64,000 bases of DNA from Pseudorhodoferax sp. Leaf274 (GTDB taxonomy: Bacteria; Pseudomonadota; Gammaproteobacteria; Burkholderiales; Burkholderiaceae_C): positions 728,735-792,734 of the forward strand of contig NZ_LMNA01000001.1 of the NCBI RefSeq assembly GCF_001422445.1, given 5' to 3'. The first letter of the stretch is position 1; every line of letters starts with the position of its first letter. The position numbers and the translations under genes are program-made. The notes under the pieces were generated by a model. The model was not told the DNA's origin. It worked only from the letters and a program-made list of their open reading frames with translations, and ran no database searches. This document shows positions 16,741 through 25,511 of the stretch, piece by piece.

Positions 16741-18270
16741 TCACCGCGCGCGCGGCGGCTGCGGCGCGCTGCCCAGTGGTGGCGCGATGTCTTCCAGCGA
16801 ACGGCCCTCGGCATCGACGCCCCAGCGCCATGCGATGCCGGCGGCGACCACCACCAGCGCCGCGCCGACCGCGTAGCCCATGAAAACGTTGGCCCGGCTG
16901 CCGGTCTCGATCAGCGCGCCGAACAGCGCCGGCGCCGCAAAGCCACCCACGCCCGCACCCACGGCGAAGAAGATCGCGATCGCCATCGCGCGCATCTCCA
17001 GCGGAAACACCTCGCTGACGGTCAGGTAGGCCGAGCTGGCCGCGGCCGAGGCCAGGAAGAACACGGCAGACCAGGCCAGCGTCTGCGTCGTCGCGTCCAG
17101 CACGCCGTACAGGAAGCCCAGCCCCGTCAGCAGCAGCCCCAGGCCCGACAGGCCGTACGTGAGCGCGATCATGAAGCGGCGCCCGATGCGGTCGAACAGC
17201 GGCCCCAGCAGCAGCGGCCCCAACACATTGCCCGCGGCGAACGGCAGGATGTACAGGCCCACGCTGGCCGGCTCCACCGCATAGAAGCGCGTGAGCACCA
17301 ATGCGTAGGTGAAGAAGATCGCGTTGTAGAAAAAGGCCTGCGACACCATCAGCGCCAGCACCACCGCGCTGCGCTGGCGGTAATGGTGCAGCAGCACCCA
17401 GGCCACCTGGCGGAACCCCGGCAGCGCCGTGCGGTCGGCATGCGGGCCTGCGTCGGCAGCCGCGGCGGGCTGCCAACCGGGCCGTGCGGCGCGCACCTCG
17501 GCCTCGATGGCCGAAACGATGGCCTCGGCCTCCGGTGCGCGGCCATGGGCCATCAGCCAGCGCGGGCTCTCGGGCACGTGGCGCCGCACCACCAGCACCG
17601 CCACCGACAGCACGGCCCCGAGCAAAAAGCCCAGCCGCCAGCCCAGGTCCACGGCCAGCCATCGGGTGTCCAGCAGCACCAGGCTCAGCGCCGCGCCCAG
17701 GCCTGCGCCGATCCAGAAGCTGCCGTTGATGGCCAGGCTCACACGGCCGCGCACGCGCGCCGGCACGAGTTCGTCGATGGCCGAGTTGATGGCCGCGTAC
17801 TCGCCGCCGATGCCCACGCCTGTCATGAAGCGGCACACCGCGAACACCGCGAACCCGGGCGAGAACGCCGTGGCCATGGTGGCCAGCATGTACACCGCCA
17901 GCGTGATCAGGAACAGCTTCTTGCGCCCCAGCCGGTCGGCCATGCGGCCGAACACCAGCGCGCCCACCACCGTGCCGCCCACATACAGGGAGCCGGCCCA
18001 GCCCACCTGCGTGGCCGTCAACGCCAGCGTGTCGGGACGCTCCAGCATGCTGCCGAAGGAGCCGACGATGGTCACCTCCAGCCCATCGAGCACCCAGGCG
18101 ATGCCCAGCGCCAGCACCACCCGCCAATGCCAGCGCGACCAGGGCAGGGCGTCCAGGCGGTGGGGGATGGTGCTCGCGGGGTGCATGGGGTGGAGGTGTA
18201 GCGCAGCCAGCCGGCGCTGTCTGTCGGTCGATGCCGCCGGCCGGGCGATGGCCTGGCGGCGCGTGGCCAT
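16741..18270 (-). CDS. MFS transporter (sugar/metabolite-proton symporter type)
   Basis: A 509-residue major facilitator protein with about twelve hydrophobic segments. Family signatures are visible: GRMADRLGRKKLFL after TM2 and the corresponding FDRIGRRFMIAL in the second half; MTGVGIGGEYAAINSAIDELVP resembles the YdjE/aromatic-acid (AAHS/MHS) porters. The start at 18270 has GGAG upstream; an internal ATG at 18186 (MHPAS) lacks a clear site but would better fit the usual length (481). Substrate is likely an organic acid or sugar; no catabolic gene is directly linked. Confidence 0.88.
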   Translation of the reverse strand: MATRRQAIARPAASTDRQRRLAALHLHPMHPASTIPHRLDALPWSRWHWRVVLALGIAWVLDGLEVTIVGSFGSMLERPDTLALTATQVGWAGSLYVGGTVVGALVFGRMADRLGRKKLFLITLAVYMLATMATAFSPGFAVFAVCRFMTGVGIGGEYAAINSAIDELVPARVRGRVSLAINGSFWIGAGLGAALSLVLLDTRWLAVDLGWRLGFLLGAVLSVAVLVVRRHVPESPRWLMAHGRAPEAEAIVSAIEAEVRAARPGWQPAAAADAGPHADRTALPGFRQVAWVLLHHYRQRSAVVLALMVSQAFFYNAIFFTYALVLTRFYAVEPASVGLYILPFAAGNVLGPLLLGPLFDRIGRRFMIALTYGLSGLGLLLTGLGFLYGVLDATTQTLAWSAVFFLASAAASSAYLTVSEVFPLEMRAMAIAIFFAVGAGVGGFAAPALFGALIETGSRANVFMGYAVGAALVVVAAGIAWRWGVDAEGRSLEDIAPPLGSAPQPPRAR

Positions 18271-18300
18271 GGCTGGTGCTCCGTTGGCCGTCGCAGAAGC

Positions 18301-18641
18301 TCAGCGGCCGGCCCATGGCGATGCTGCGGACACCACATCCCGCGCGGCTCTTGCCAGCCCGTTTCCCATGAAGCTCTTCCTCAGCCTGCCGTGGCCCCAC
18401 GACAACGCCAGCAGGTTCTGGTGCGGACCGCGGGCCGGCACGGGCTGGGCGTCGCGCCCCAGCAAGTCGACCAGCTCTGGATGGCGCAATGCCGGGCCTG
18501 GGCCAGCAGGCTGATCACGGTCTTGGGACGGCCATCGGCACGCATCCGCGGCAGCTTGCCCATGACGGTGCGCGGCGCCAAGGTCCAAACGAGTTCGTAC
18601 CGGCCTCTGGCAGGCCCGAAAGCGCGCCCGTGCGAACGGTT
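18301..18641 (-). pseudogene. Frameshifted gene remnant of unknown origin
   Basis: This 370-bp gap between the MFS gene and the DUF1566 gene has no intact gene. On the minus strand one frame reads coding-like from just after the DUF1566 stop (RYELVWTLAPRTVMGKL, then RADGRPKTVISLLAQAR), and a second frame continues from about 18490 down to a stop at 18301 (HPELVDLLGRDAQPVPARG, then ALSWGHGRLRKSFMGNG). Both stretches keep high G/C at third positions, as expected for one gene with a single frameshift. I do not recognise the product. A non-coding spacer is the alternative. Confidence 0.4.
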
Positions 18642-19220
18642 TCAGTCCACTGCCGCGACGGAGCCCCCGCGCACGCACCAGACCGGATACTTGAACATGC
18701 CGCCATCGCTGGCACCGAGGCTGCCCGTGATGCTCACGGAGCGGTAGGCCAAGGGGTAGCGATCCGCGTAATAGCGCGTCGATGTCCAGAAGGTTTCCGA
18801 GAAACCGAGTTCGAACGGGTGGCCGGCCGGCAGCGCGGGCGGAACCCCGGGCGATGCTGAAGGCACGATCAGGCTCATCATCTCGGCCACGCTGGGCTGG
18901 CGCCAACCCATCCGCCCCCCGGTGGTCGCCGACAGGCAGCGCTCGCTCGCATAGATGCCGCCGAAGACGCCGGGCGCCAGCGTCGGCGCGTAGCCGACGG
19001 GACTGGGCGTCCGCTCCCAAACCAGGCCGGTCTCGCGGTCCAGCACCGCCTCGCTCCTGAAGTTCGATAGCACGATGAAGCGTGTGGCGGCCGGCAGTGT
19101 CTGATCCCATGCTGGCGTGGCGTAGTAAGGGCCGTTCGCTGTGGTCTGGGCAGTGGCCGGCGTGGCCCATGCGCAGAGCGCCGCCAGCGCGGCCAGGACG
19201 AGTTGCGTCTTGCGTTTCAT
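18642..19220 (-). CDS. Secreted DUF1566-domain protein
   Basis: A 192-residue exported protein. A Sec signal covers MKRKTQLVLAALAALCAWATPATAQ. The mature part carries the DUF1566 (Lcl C-terminal-like) pattern: LDRETGLVWERTPS, RMGWRQPSVAEMMSLI, FWTSTRYY and a final WCVRGG. Such domains occur in surface or periplasmic proteins of unknown function. Its ATG overlaps the stop of the upstream PEP-CTERM gene (ATGA at 19217-19220), so the pair is coupled and may share a surface role. Confidence 0.82.
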   Translation of the reverse strand: MKRKTQLVLAALAALCAWATPATAQTTANGPYYATPAWDQTLPAATRFIVLSNFRSEAVLDRETGLVWERTPSPVGYAPTLAPGVFGGIYASERCLSATTGGRMGWRQPSVAEMMSLIVPSASPGVPPALPAGHPFELGFSETFWTSTRYYADRYPLAYRSVSITGSLGASDGGMFKYPVWCVRGGSVAAVD

Positions 19221-19789
19221 GTCGCCTCCTTCACCGGTTGATGGGTTGGCCCGCGCCGGCCGGCCAGCAGCGCCAGGCCGACGGCCATCAGCGCGACAGT
19301 GCCGGGCTCGGGAATGGGTTGGGGCACGTTGCCCACCTCGAAGCCTGGGTCCTGGCCCGGCGCGAGGAATTCGAAGGCGATGTAGGCCAGCAGCCCGTCG
19401 CCGCTGATGCCGCCCGAAAAGCCGGCCACGCCGACCAGTTTGCCGTCCAGCAGCAAGCCGCTGCTGACGATCGAGGACAGCTCGGGCTGCGCCGTACTGA
19501 ACTGCGCCGCATACACGCCGTAGTAGAAGCCGCCCAGATCGACCTGTTGCACGACAGCCGGATCGAACGCAAGGTCGAAACTCCATTCCTGCAGGTTCGC
19601 CGCCTCGCGCACCTCGATCGGCAGCAGGAACTGCTCCGCGCCCAACACCGCTGGAACATAGGCCGGCACCGTGGTGACCGGGCTGCCCGCTGTGATGACC
19701 AGCGCTTGGGCGTTCGCCATGGGCAGTAACCCCGCCGCGACCAGGACCATGCCGCCCAGCCATCGCCGTGCATCGGTGCGCAATGACAT
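19217..19789 (-). CDS. PEP-CTERM sorting domain protein
   Basis: A 190-residue exported protein with an N-terminal signal (RRWLGGMVLVAAGLLPMANAQA), a beta-rich cohesin-like body (LPIEVREAANLQEWSFDLAFDPAVVQQVD) and a C-terminal PEP-CTERM tail: PIPEPGTVALMAVGLALLAGRR. In this system exosortase (EpsH) cuts at the Pro-Glu-Pro and the hydrophobic helix and basic cluster act as a stop. Here the tail continues eleven residues past the Arg pair, longer than usual. No exosortase or EPS gene is seen in the window, so the processing enzyme must be elsewhere, if present. Coupled to the DUF1566 gene. Confidence 0.82.
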   Translation of the reverse strand: MSLRTDARRWLGGMVLVAAGLLPMANAQALVITAGSPVTTVPAYVPAVLGAEQFLLPIEVREAANLQEWSFDLAFDPAVVQQVDLGGFYYGVYAAQFSTAQPELSSIVSSGLLLDGKLVGVAGFSGGISGDGLLAYIAFEFLAPGQDPGFEVGNVPQPIPEPGTVALMAVGLALLAGRRGPTHQPVKEAT

Positions 19790-20086
19790 CCCAACCCCTT
19801 TCGTTCGACGTTGCGCAGTTTCAGCAACGCCTCCACTTGCAGTCAATGACGCGAACACGGGATGGTCTCCATCAGCGCGGATGGGCAGCCTCGTCGAATG
19901 GAACTCCATTTGCACGACGCAATGGTGAGCAGCCTGCCAACCATTCGCTGACCTGGAAACCGGTGATGAGAACGCGTTGAAAGCGAGGTGCAGCAGGCGG
20001 CAATGCGCCCTGAGCGGAAATTCGAGCAGCACAGGCTTGACGTGACAACGTTGATGATCAAATCATCCGTATCTGCAGAGCGTTCC
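19790..20086. promoter_or_regulatory. Divergent intergenic region with small dyad
   Basis: The 297 bp between the PEP-CTERM gene and the asparaginase-type gene hold no convincing gene and are less GC-rich than the rest of the window. A perfect dyad, GATGAT (20053-20058) and ATCATC (20062-20067), lies 20 bases before the asparaginase start and could be an operator or a stem that affects translation. A TTGACG hexamer is present at 20037-20042 but no convincing -10 partner is seen. Confidence 0.3.
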
Positions 20087-21100
20087 ATGGCCGAACTTGT
20101 CCCTCTCGTTGATCAGTTGCGCGGTGGCTTCGTTGAGTGCCGTCATTTCGGTGCGATTGCCGTCGTCGACACGGCCGGCTGCGTACTGGCACATGCCGGC
20201 GATCCGTACTGGGTCACCTTCACACGCTCAACCATCAAGGCATTTCAAGCGCTGCCGCTGCTCGAATCAGGCACCGCAAACCGTCTCAACCTGGAACCAG
20301 AGCACTTGGCCCTTGTGTGTGCCAGTCACAACGGGGAGCCCAAGCACGTCAACGTTGTCCAGAGCCTGTTGGACCGGGCGGGCCAGCACCGCGACACCAT
20401 GCAGTGCGGTTGCCATCCACCAATCTTCACTGAGCTTGGAATCGCCGCTCCTGAAGGATTCGTCGCCGATGTGCGACACAACAACTGCAGCGGCAAGCAC
20501 GCCGGCTTTCTCGCGTACTGTGCCGATCACGGCTTGTCCACGACCGATTATCTTGAGCCGGGCCATCCGCTACAGATCGCCATCCGTCGCCACGTCGCTC
20601 GTGCAGTAGGCTTGCGCGAGGACCAGCTGAAATTCGGCATCGACGGCTGCTCTGCACCGAACTACGCAATGCCGCTTGCTCACCTTGCAAGGGGCATTGC
20701 GCGCCTTTCCAGCGGCATCCGCGACATCGAGTTCGGTGCCAGCTTTGCGCGACTGGCAGAAGCCATGGTCACGCATCCTGATCTGATCGGGGGCGAGCGG
20801 CGCAATGATGTGGCGTTCATGCGTGCAGGCCGCGGCGACTGGGTTTCCAAGATCGGCGTGGACGGTCTGCAGGTCGTGGGCAGCCGCAGCCGTGGCCTGG
20901 CGGTAGCACTCAAACTCGCTGATGGGAACATGGTCGCGCAGCACGCGGCGACCGTAGAAGTGCTGGATCAACTCGGGTGGCTGGACGATGCGCAGCGCAT
21001 TGAACTTGAGCCCTGGCGAGCCAGCGAAGTGCTGAACGTGCGCGGTCACCTGGTGGGAACGCGACGTGCGACATTTGCATTGCAGTTCTCTGCGCCCTGA
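20087..21100 (+). CDS. Asparaginase family protein (asparaginase II type)
   Basis: A 337-residue protein of the asparaginase-II family (AnsA/thermolabile type, unrelated to the classic bacterial asparaginases). Signatures include FVECRHFGAIAVVD at the N terminus, FTRSTIKAFQALPL, CASHNGEPKHV, NNCSGKHAGFLAYC and DGCSAPNYAMPL. The product probably deamidates L-asparagine or a related amide. The start at 20087 is chosen because it fits the family (MAELVPLVDQ); ATGs at 20054 and 19988 are also in frame. Base composition is visibly lower in G+C and less biased at third positions than surrounding genes, which suggests later acquisition. Confidence 0.85.
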   Translation: MAELVPLVDQLRGGFVECRHFGAIAVVDTAGCVLAHAGDPYWVTFTRSTIKAFQALPLLESGTANRLNLEPEHLALVCASHNGEPKHVNVVQSLLDRAGQHRDTMQCGCHPPIFTELGIAAPEGFVADVRHNNCSGKHAGFLAYCADHGLSTTDYLEPGHPLQIAIRRHVARAVGLREDQLKFGIDGCSAPNYAMPLAHLARGIARLSSGIRDIEFGASFARLAEAMVTHPDLIGGERRNDVAFMRAGRGDWVSKIGVDGLQVVGSRSRGLAVALKLADGNMVAQHAATVEVLDQLGWLDDAQRIELEPWRASEVLNVRGHLVGTRRATFALQFSAP

Positions 21101-21243
21101 GGCGGGTGTGAACAGGCGGAGCAAGTTACCGCGCGCAGCCTCAACTATGTGTCGGCGGCATCCCTGCACTGGCTGACCCGGCGCACGGGGCCGCCGGCTC
21201 GCTGGGCGCAGACAACTTTATTTCTCATCTGCACCGACTGCGT

Positions 21244-21438
21244 TCAGCGGCCCAGCAGCCGATGCAAGCTTCGCAGCCCACCGAGCAATCGGCCGTTTTC
21301 GTCCCTAGCGTTGAGCCGGATGTGCCGTTGCTCTGGATATTCTCCGACGAAGCCGTAGTTGTAGCGGCGCAGCTTGCCGCCGAGTTCGCCGGAGCGGAGT
21401 TCTTCGGGCGTGGCGGCGGTGATGGTGATGTTTTCCAT
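21244..21438 (-). pseudogene. Truncated GNAT acetyltransferase
   Basis: A 64-residue open frame whose first 56 residues (MENITITAATPEELRSGELG, then KLRRYNYGFVGEYPEQRHIRLNARDENGRLLGGLR) match the N-terminal part of a GNAT N-acetyltransferase of usual length about 140-150. The frame then runs into an unrelated SLHRLLGR and stops, so the acetyl-CoA binding half is missing. A ribosome site is weak. The break lies beside the atypical asparaginase gene, so the loss may come from the same rearrangement. Confidence 0.6.
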
Positions 21439-21503
21439 TGAGAGAAGGGTAGCCGAGCCGCGCCGCGGAGGTCCGCTATTGGCCGATGGCCGCCACTCAG
21501 CCC

Positions 21504-23327
21504 TCACCCCCCGAACATCCCCTCGATCTCCCCCGCATACGCCTTGTAAACACTCGCCCGCCGCACCTTCATCGTCGCCGTCACCTCCCCATCGTCGTGG
21601 TCCAGCTCCTTGGTGAGCAGGTGGAAGCGCCGGATCTGCGCCACCTGTGCCAGCCTGGCGTTGCCACGGTCGATCTCGGCCTGCACCAGGTCCCTGACCT
21701 GCGGCAGCTCCACCAGCGAACGGAAGTGCGTGAAGGCCAGGCGCTGGGCTTCGGCCCACTTGCCCACGGTCTCGTAGTCGATCTGCACCAGCGCGGCCAC
21801 GAACTTGCGGCCGTCGGCCACCACGATGCATTCCTTGATGAAGGGGCTGCCCTTCATCTGGTTCTCGATCTCCGACGGGGTGAGGTTCTTGCCGCCGGCC
21901 GTGATCATGATGTCCTTGAGCCGGTCGACGATGCGGATGTGGCCGTCGGCATCCTGCTGCACCACGTCGCCCGTGTGCAGCCAGCCGTCCTGCACCGCGG
22001 CAGACGTGGCCTCGGGGCTCTTGTAGTAGCCCGCGAAGACCATGTCGCCGCGGATCTGCAACTCGCCCTGTTCGCCGATGCGCGCTTGCACGCCCAGCGT
22101 GGGCGGCCCCACGGTGCCGGCGCGCAGCTGGTCCACGGTCTGGCCCGTCACCATGCCGCTGGATTCGGTGAGGCCGTAGACCTCCACCAGCGGCAGGCCC
22201 AGCGTGCGGAAGAAGCGCACCACGTCGGGCGGGATGGGCGCCGCGCCCGTCAGCGCCACCTTGGCGGCGCGCAGGCCGATGAAGTTCTGCAGCGCACGCA
22301 GCACCGTCCAGTAGGCCAGCGCAAAGCGCAGCCGCTCGGCCAGCGTCCACTGGCTGCGCGGTCTCTCGGCCAGCGGCGCGCCGGCGGCCAGGGCGCGTGC
22401 GACCAGCGCACGCTGCAGCGGGCCGGCTTCCTGCACCTTGATGCTGATGGCCGCGTGTAGCTTCTCCCAGATGCGCGGCACGCCCAGGAACATGCTGGGC
22501 GCCACCTCGCGCAGGTCTTCCTGCACGGTGCGGATGGATTCGCCGAAGTGCACCTGCGAGCCCAGGTACAGCGGCACGAAGCAGGTCAGCATCTGCTCGG
22601 CCACGTGGCACAGCGGCAGGTACGACAGATGGGTGGTGGCGCCGGTGAGGCCCAGGCGGTGCTCGATGCCGGGCACCACGCCGCGGATGTTGCGCCACGA
22701 CAGCATGGCGCCCTTGGGCGCGCCGGTGGAGCCGGATGTGTAGATCATCAGGCCGATGTCGTCCATCGTCTGCGCAGCCAGCGCCGCGTCGATGCGGCCC
22801 AGGCCCTCGCGCGCCTGCACTTCGGCGCCCAGGCGTTCCAGCTCGGCGAACGGGACGATGCGTTCGCGCACGGCGGGCGGGTAACTGGCCAGGCCCTTGG
22901 TCTCCACCACCACGATGCGCTGCAGGCGCGGCAGCTGCGCCTGCGCGTCGAGCACCTTGTCCAGCTGCTCCTGGTCTTCGCAGACCACCACCTCCACGTC
23001 GGCATGGCCCACCACGTAGGCCACCTCGTTGCTGGGGCTGGTGGGGTACACGCCCACCGTCACCGCGCCCACCAGGCCCGCGCCCATCTGCGCCAGCACC
23101 CATTCCACGCGGTTCTCGGAGATCACGCCCAGGTGGCCGCCCGCGGGCAGGCCCAAGGCCGCCAGGCCCAGGCCCACGTGGCCGGCGCGGCGCAGGTAGT
23201 CGGCCCAGGTGATGGGTTGCCAGATGCCGAAGTCCTTCTGGCGGATGGCGACGCGCGCGCCCTGGCGCTGCGCCTGTTCGCGCAGCATCTGGGGCAGGGT
23301 CTTGTGCGGCAGTTCAGGCGTGGTCAT
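21504..23327 (-). CDS. Long-chain acyl-CoA synthetase (AMP-forming)
   Basis: A 607-residue adenylate-forming ligase that should activate a carboxylic acid to its CoA thioester. The P-loop-like motif IYTSGSTGAPKGAML (about residues 185-199), the VYGLTESSG motif, GDVVQQDADGHIRIVDRLKD hinge and ITAGGKNLTPSEIE core are all present. It resembles the FadD15-like group found inside Liv transporter clusters. Its ATG overlaps the stop of livF (ATGA at 23324-23327), so it is translated with the transporter. A linked enoyl-CoA hydratase across the promoter region supports import and beta-oxidation-like breakdown of an acid. The true chain length or aromatic nature of the substrate is not evident. Confidence 0.92.
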   Translation of the reverse strand: MTTPELPHKTLPQMLREQAQRQGARVAIRQKDFGIWQPITWADYLRRAGHVGLGLAALGLPAGGHLGVISENRVEWVLAQMGAGLVGAVTVGVYPTSPSNEVAYVVGHADVEVVVCEDQEQLDKVLDAQAQLPRLQRIVVVETKGLASYPPAVRERIVPFAELERLGAEVQAREGLGRIDAALAAQTMDDIGLMIYTSGSTGAPKGAMLSWRNIRGVVPGIEHRLGLTGATTHLSYLPLCHVAEQMLTCFVPLYLGSQVHFGESIRTVQEDLREVAPSMFLGVPRIWEKLHAAISIKVQEAGPLQRALVARALAAGAPLAERPRSQWTLAERLRFALAYWTVLRALQNFIGLRAAKVALTGAAPIPPDVVRFFRTLGLPLVEVYGLTESSGMVTGQTVDQLRAGTVGPPTLGVQARIGEQGELQIRGDMVFAGYYKSPEATSAAVQDGWLHTGDVVQQDADGHIRIVDRLKDIMITAGGKNLTPSEIENQMKGSPFIKECIVVADGRKFVAALVQIDYETVGKWAEAQRLAFTHFRSLVELPQVRDLVQAEIDRGNARLAQVAQIRRFHLLTKELDHDDGEVTATMKVRRASVYKAYAGEIEGMFGG

Positions 23328-24136
23328 GACAACCAGCGCTTGCGGCGCTTGTAGTGCTTGAGCTCCTTGAAGCTGCGGCTCTCGCCGCTGCCGCCCACGC
23401 CCAGGTAGAACTCGCGCACATCGGGGTCGGCTGCCAGCCGCTCGGCGCTGCCGTCGATCACGATGCGTCCGCTTTCCATGATGTAGCCGAAGTCCGCCAC
23501 CGCCAGCGCGATGCTGGCGTTCTGCTCCACCAGCAGCATGGAGACGCCACGCTCGGCGTTGATGCGCGCGATGATGGTGAAGATCTCCTCCACCAGCATG
23601 GGCGACAGGCCCAGCGAAGGTTCGTCCAGCAGGATCAGCTGCGGATCGGCGATCAGCGCGCGGCCGATGGCCAGCATCTGCTGTTCGCCGCCCGACAGGT
23701 AACCGGCCAGGCCCTTGCGGCGCTCGTGCAGCCGCGGGAAGTAGGCATACACCGCGTCGAAGTCCTTGGGCGCGGCCCTGCGGCCGGTCAGCGCGTAGGT
23801 GGCGGCCACCAGGTTCTCTTCCACCGTGAGGTCTTCGAACACGCGGCGGCCCTCCATCACATGGGCCAGGCCGCGGCGCACCAGCTGGTGCGGCGGCACC
23901 TGCGCCGTGGGCGCACCGTCGAACGCGATCTGCCCGGCCTGCAGCTCGCCGTCCTCCAGCGGCAGCAAACCGCAGATGGCCTTGAGCGTGGTCGACTTGC
24001 CGGCTCCGTTGCTGCCCAGCAGCGCCACGATCTGCCCGTGCGGCACGGCCAGCGACAGGCCGCGCAGCACCTGCACGACCTTGTTGTAGACCACCTCGAT
24101 GTTGTTGACTTCGAGGATCGAAGAGTTCGTTTGCAT
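23324..24136 (-). CDS. livF: Branched-chain-type ABC transporter ATP-binding protein
   Basis: A 270-residue ABC ATPase of LivF type. Walker A is GSNGAGKST (about residues 41-49), the signature is YLSGGEQQMLAIGRAL, and Walker B is LILLDEPSLGLSP, with the H-loop replaced by the usual LivF LLVEQN. The C-terminal extension (REFYLGVGG, then a basic KELKHYKRRKRW) is a bit longer than E. coli LivF. It follows livK after a 174-bp gap with a hairpin repeat, and overlaps the acyl-CoA synthetase start. Confidence 0.95.
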   Translation of the reverse strand: MQTNSSILEVNNIEVVYNKVVQVLRGLSLAVPHGQIVALLGSNGAGKSTTLKAICGLLPLEDGELQAGQIAFDGAPTAQVPPHQLVRRGLAHVMEGRRVFEDLTVEENLVAATYALTGRRAAPKDFDAVYAYFPRLHERRKGLAGYLSGGEQQMLAIGRALIADPQLILLDEPSLGLSPMLVEEIFTIIARINAERGVSMLLVEQNASIALAVADFGYIMESGRIVIDGSAERLAADPDVREFYLGVGGSGESRSFKELKHYKRRKRWLS

Positions 24137-24250
24137 GGCAGTGCCGTGAACTTGGTTTCAGCGGTCCCTCGCATGCCGCGGTGCAAAAGGCCGCGGAGCA
24201 GGCCATGCCAGCAGACGCCGCGGAACGGGCTCTGCCCGGCCGCTGGCGGC

Positions 24251-24293
24251 GCCCCTTGAGGGGGATGGGCTGGCTACACGAAGTGAGCCAGCC
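24251..24293. repeat. Intergenic hairpin repeat between livK and livF
   Basis: A run with CCCC-TTGA-GGGG (24252-24263) and a perfect 8-bp dyad, GGCTGGCT (24268-24275) and AGCCAGCC (24286-24293), with a 10-base loop. It looks like the intergenic repeat family scattered through Comamonadaceae genomes. Being between the receptor gene and the ATPase gene, it may protect or partly terminate the transcript so that receptor exceeds ATPase. No T-run follows, so it is not a standard terminator. Confidence 0.45.
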
Positions 24294-24310
24294 AAACGGG
24301 GTGGTCTCAT

Positions 24311-25498
24311 CTAGAGTTTGATCCAGTCGGAGGCGGCCACCATCTTCTGCGCCTTCATGTCGGCCCGGTACACGCGGCCCACCGGGATCGAGTTGCCGCT
24401 GATCGTGATCGGCGTGCCGATCAGTCCGCCGGTGTCGAAGTCCTTGATCGTGTTCAGCGCGGCCTTCAGGTTCTTGCCGTCCAGCGGCTTGCCCGCGTCC
24501 AGCGTGCGCCTGGCCGCCTCGGTGAACAGCATGGCCGTCAGGAAGCCCTGGATGTAGGCCGTGCTCTGGTACTCGGGCCGCAGCGCGCGGATCTTTTCCA
24601 GCATCGGCGCCTTCTCGGTGTCGTAGTAGTAGCGGAACGGCATCACGCCCATGAAGCCGTCGCCGGCCTCGCCCATCTTCATGACGGTGGAGCTGTCCAT
24701 GGTCCAGAAGGTGCCCATCCACTTGCTGGCCATGCCCTGCTGCTTGCCCTGCTGGATGAACTCGGGGATGGGCGCCAGCACGTAGCCGTGGAAGATGGTG
24801 TAGTCGGGCGCGGCGCGGCGCAGCTTGATCACCTCGGTCGACACGTCCACGCTGCCGGCCGGCGTCATGATCTTGACGGGCACCGACAAGCCCAGCTTCT
24901 TGGCGGTGGCCTCGCTCGCCTCGATCGGGTCGCGGCCGAATTCGGAGTCGGAGTACACGAACGCCACCTTGGCACCCGGCTTCTCCTTGGCGATGTGGTT
25001 GAGCAGGATGCCGAACATCTCGGTGTAGTCCGGCCCCACGAGGAACTGGTGCGGGTACTTGGCCGGGTTGTTCAGCTCGCTGGCAAACGAGGCGCCGGCC
25101 ATCAGGATCTGGCCGCTGCGGTCGAGCTCGCCGTTGATGGTCTTGGCAAAACCCGTGGAGTCGCCGTAGTACAGGTTCACCTTGTTCTGGCTGGTGATCT
25201 TCTTGAAGGCGGCCACCGACACGTCGACCTTGTAGCCCGTGTCTTCCGGCACGTAGCGCAGCTTGCGGCCCTTGATGCCGCCCGCGTCGTTGACGATTTT
25301 CACGTAGTCGGCAATGCCGGCGTTGATGCCGATGCCGGCGAACGCGAACACGCCCGTCATGGGGATGGATCCGCCGATCACGATGTCCTCGCCCTGGGCA
25401 CGCGCCGCGCGTGGCAGGGTGCCGGCCACCAGGGCCGCGCCGCCCGTCAGCACCAGTGCGCGACGGCGGGAGGAGGTCAGGGTCTGTGCTGCACGCAT
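24311..25498 (-). CDS. livK: ABC transporter substrate-binding protein (LivK/amide type)
   Basis: A 395-residue periplasmic type-1 binding protein. The signal peptide carries an Arg-rich head (SSRRRALVLTGGAALVAG) and ends near ARAQ. The mature part begins IVIGGSIPMTGVFAFAGIGINAG and has VAFVYSDSEFGRDPIEA and AYIQGFLTAMLFTEAARR, as in the Peripla_BP_6 family. Within this family, members joined to an acyl-CoA synthetase usually bind hydrophobic or aromatic acids rather than leucine. It is 13 bases downstream of livM. Confidence 0.93.
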   Translation of the reverse strand: MRAAQTLTSSRRRALVLTGGAALVAGTLPRAARAQGEDIVIGGSIPMTGVFAFAGIGINAGIADYVKIVNDAGGIKGRKLRYVPEDTGYKVDVSVAAFKKITSQNKVNLYYGDSTGFAKTINGELDRSGQILMAGASFASELNNPAKYPHQFLVGPDYTEMFGILLNHIAKEKPGAKVAFVYSDSEFGRDPIEASEATAKKLGLSVPVKIMTPAGSVDVSTEVIKLRRAAPDYTIFHGYVLAPIPEFIQQGKQQGMASKWMGTFWTMDSSTVMKMGEAGDGFMGVMPFRYYYDTEKAPMLEKIRALRPEYQSTAYIQGFLTAMLFTEAARRTLDAGKPLDGKNLKAALNTIKDFDTGGLIGTPITISGNSIPVGRVYRADMKAQKMVAASDWIKL

Positions 25499-25511
25499 GG
25501 CATGTCTCCAA

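Noticed and set aside
21504-25511. One giant frame covering synthetase, LivF and LivK
   Set aside because: Only the synthetase is read in its true frame; LivF and LivK are encoded in other frames with clear starts and stops.
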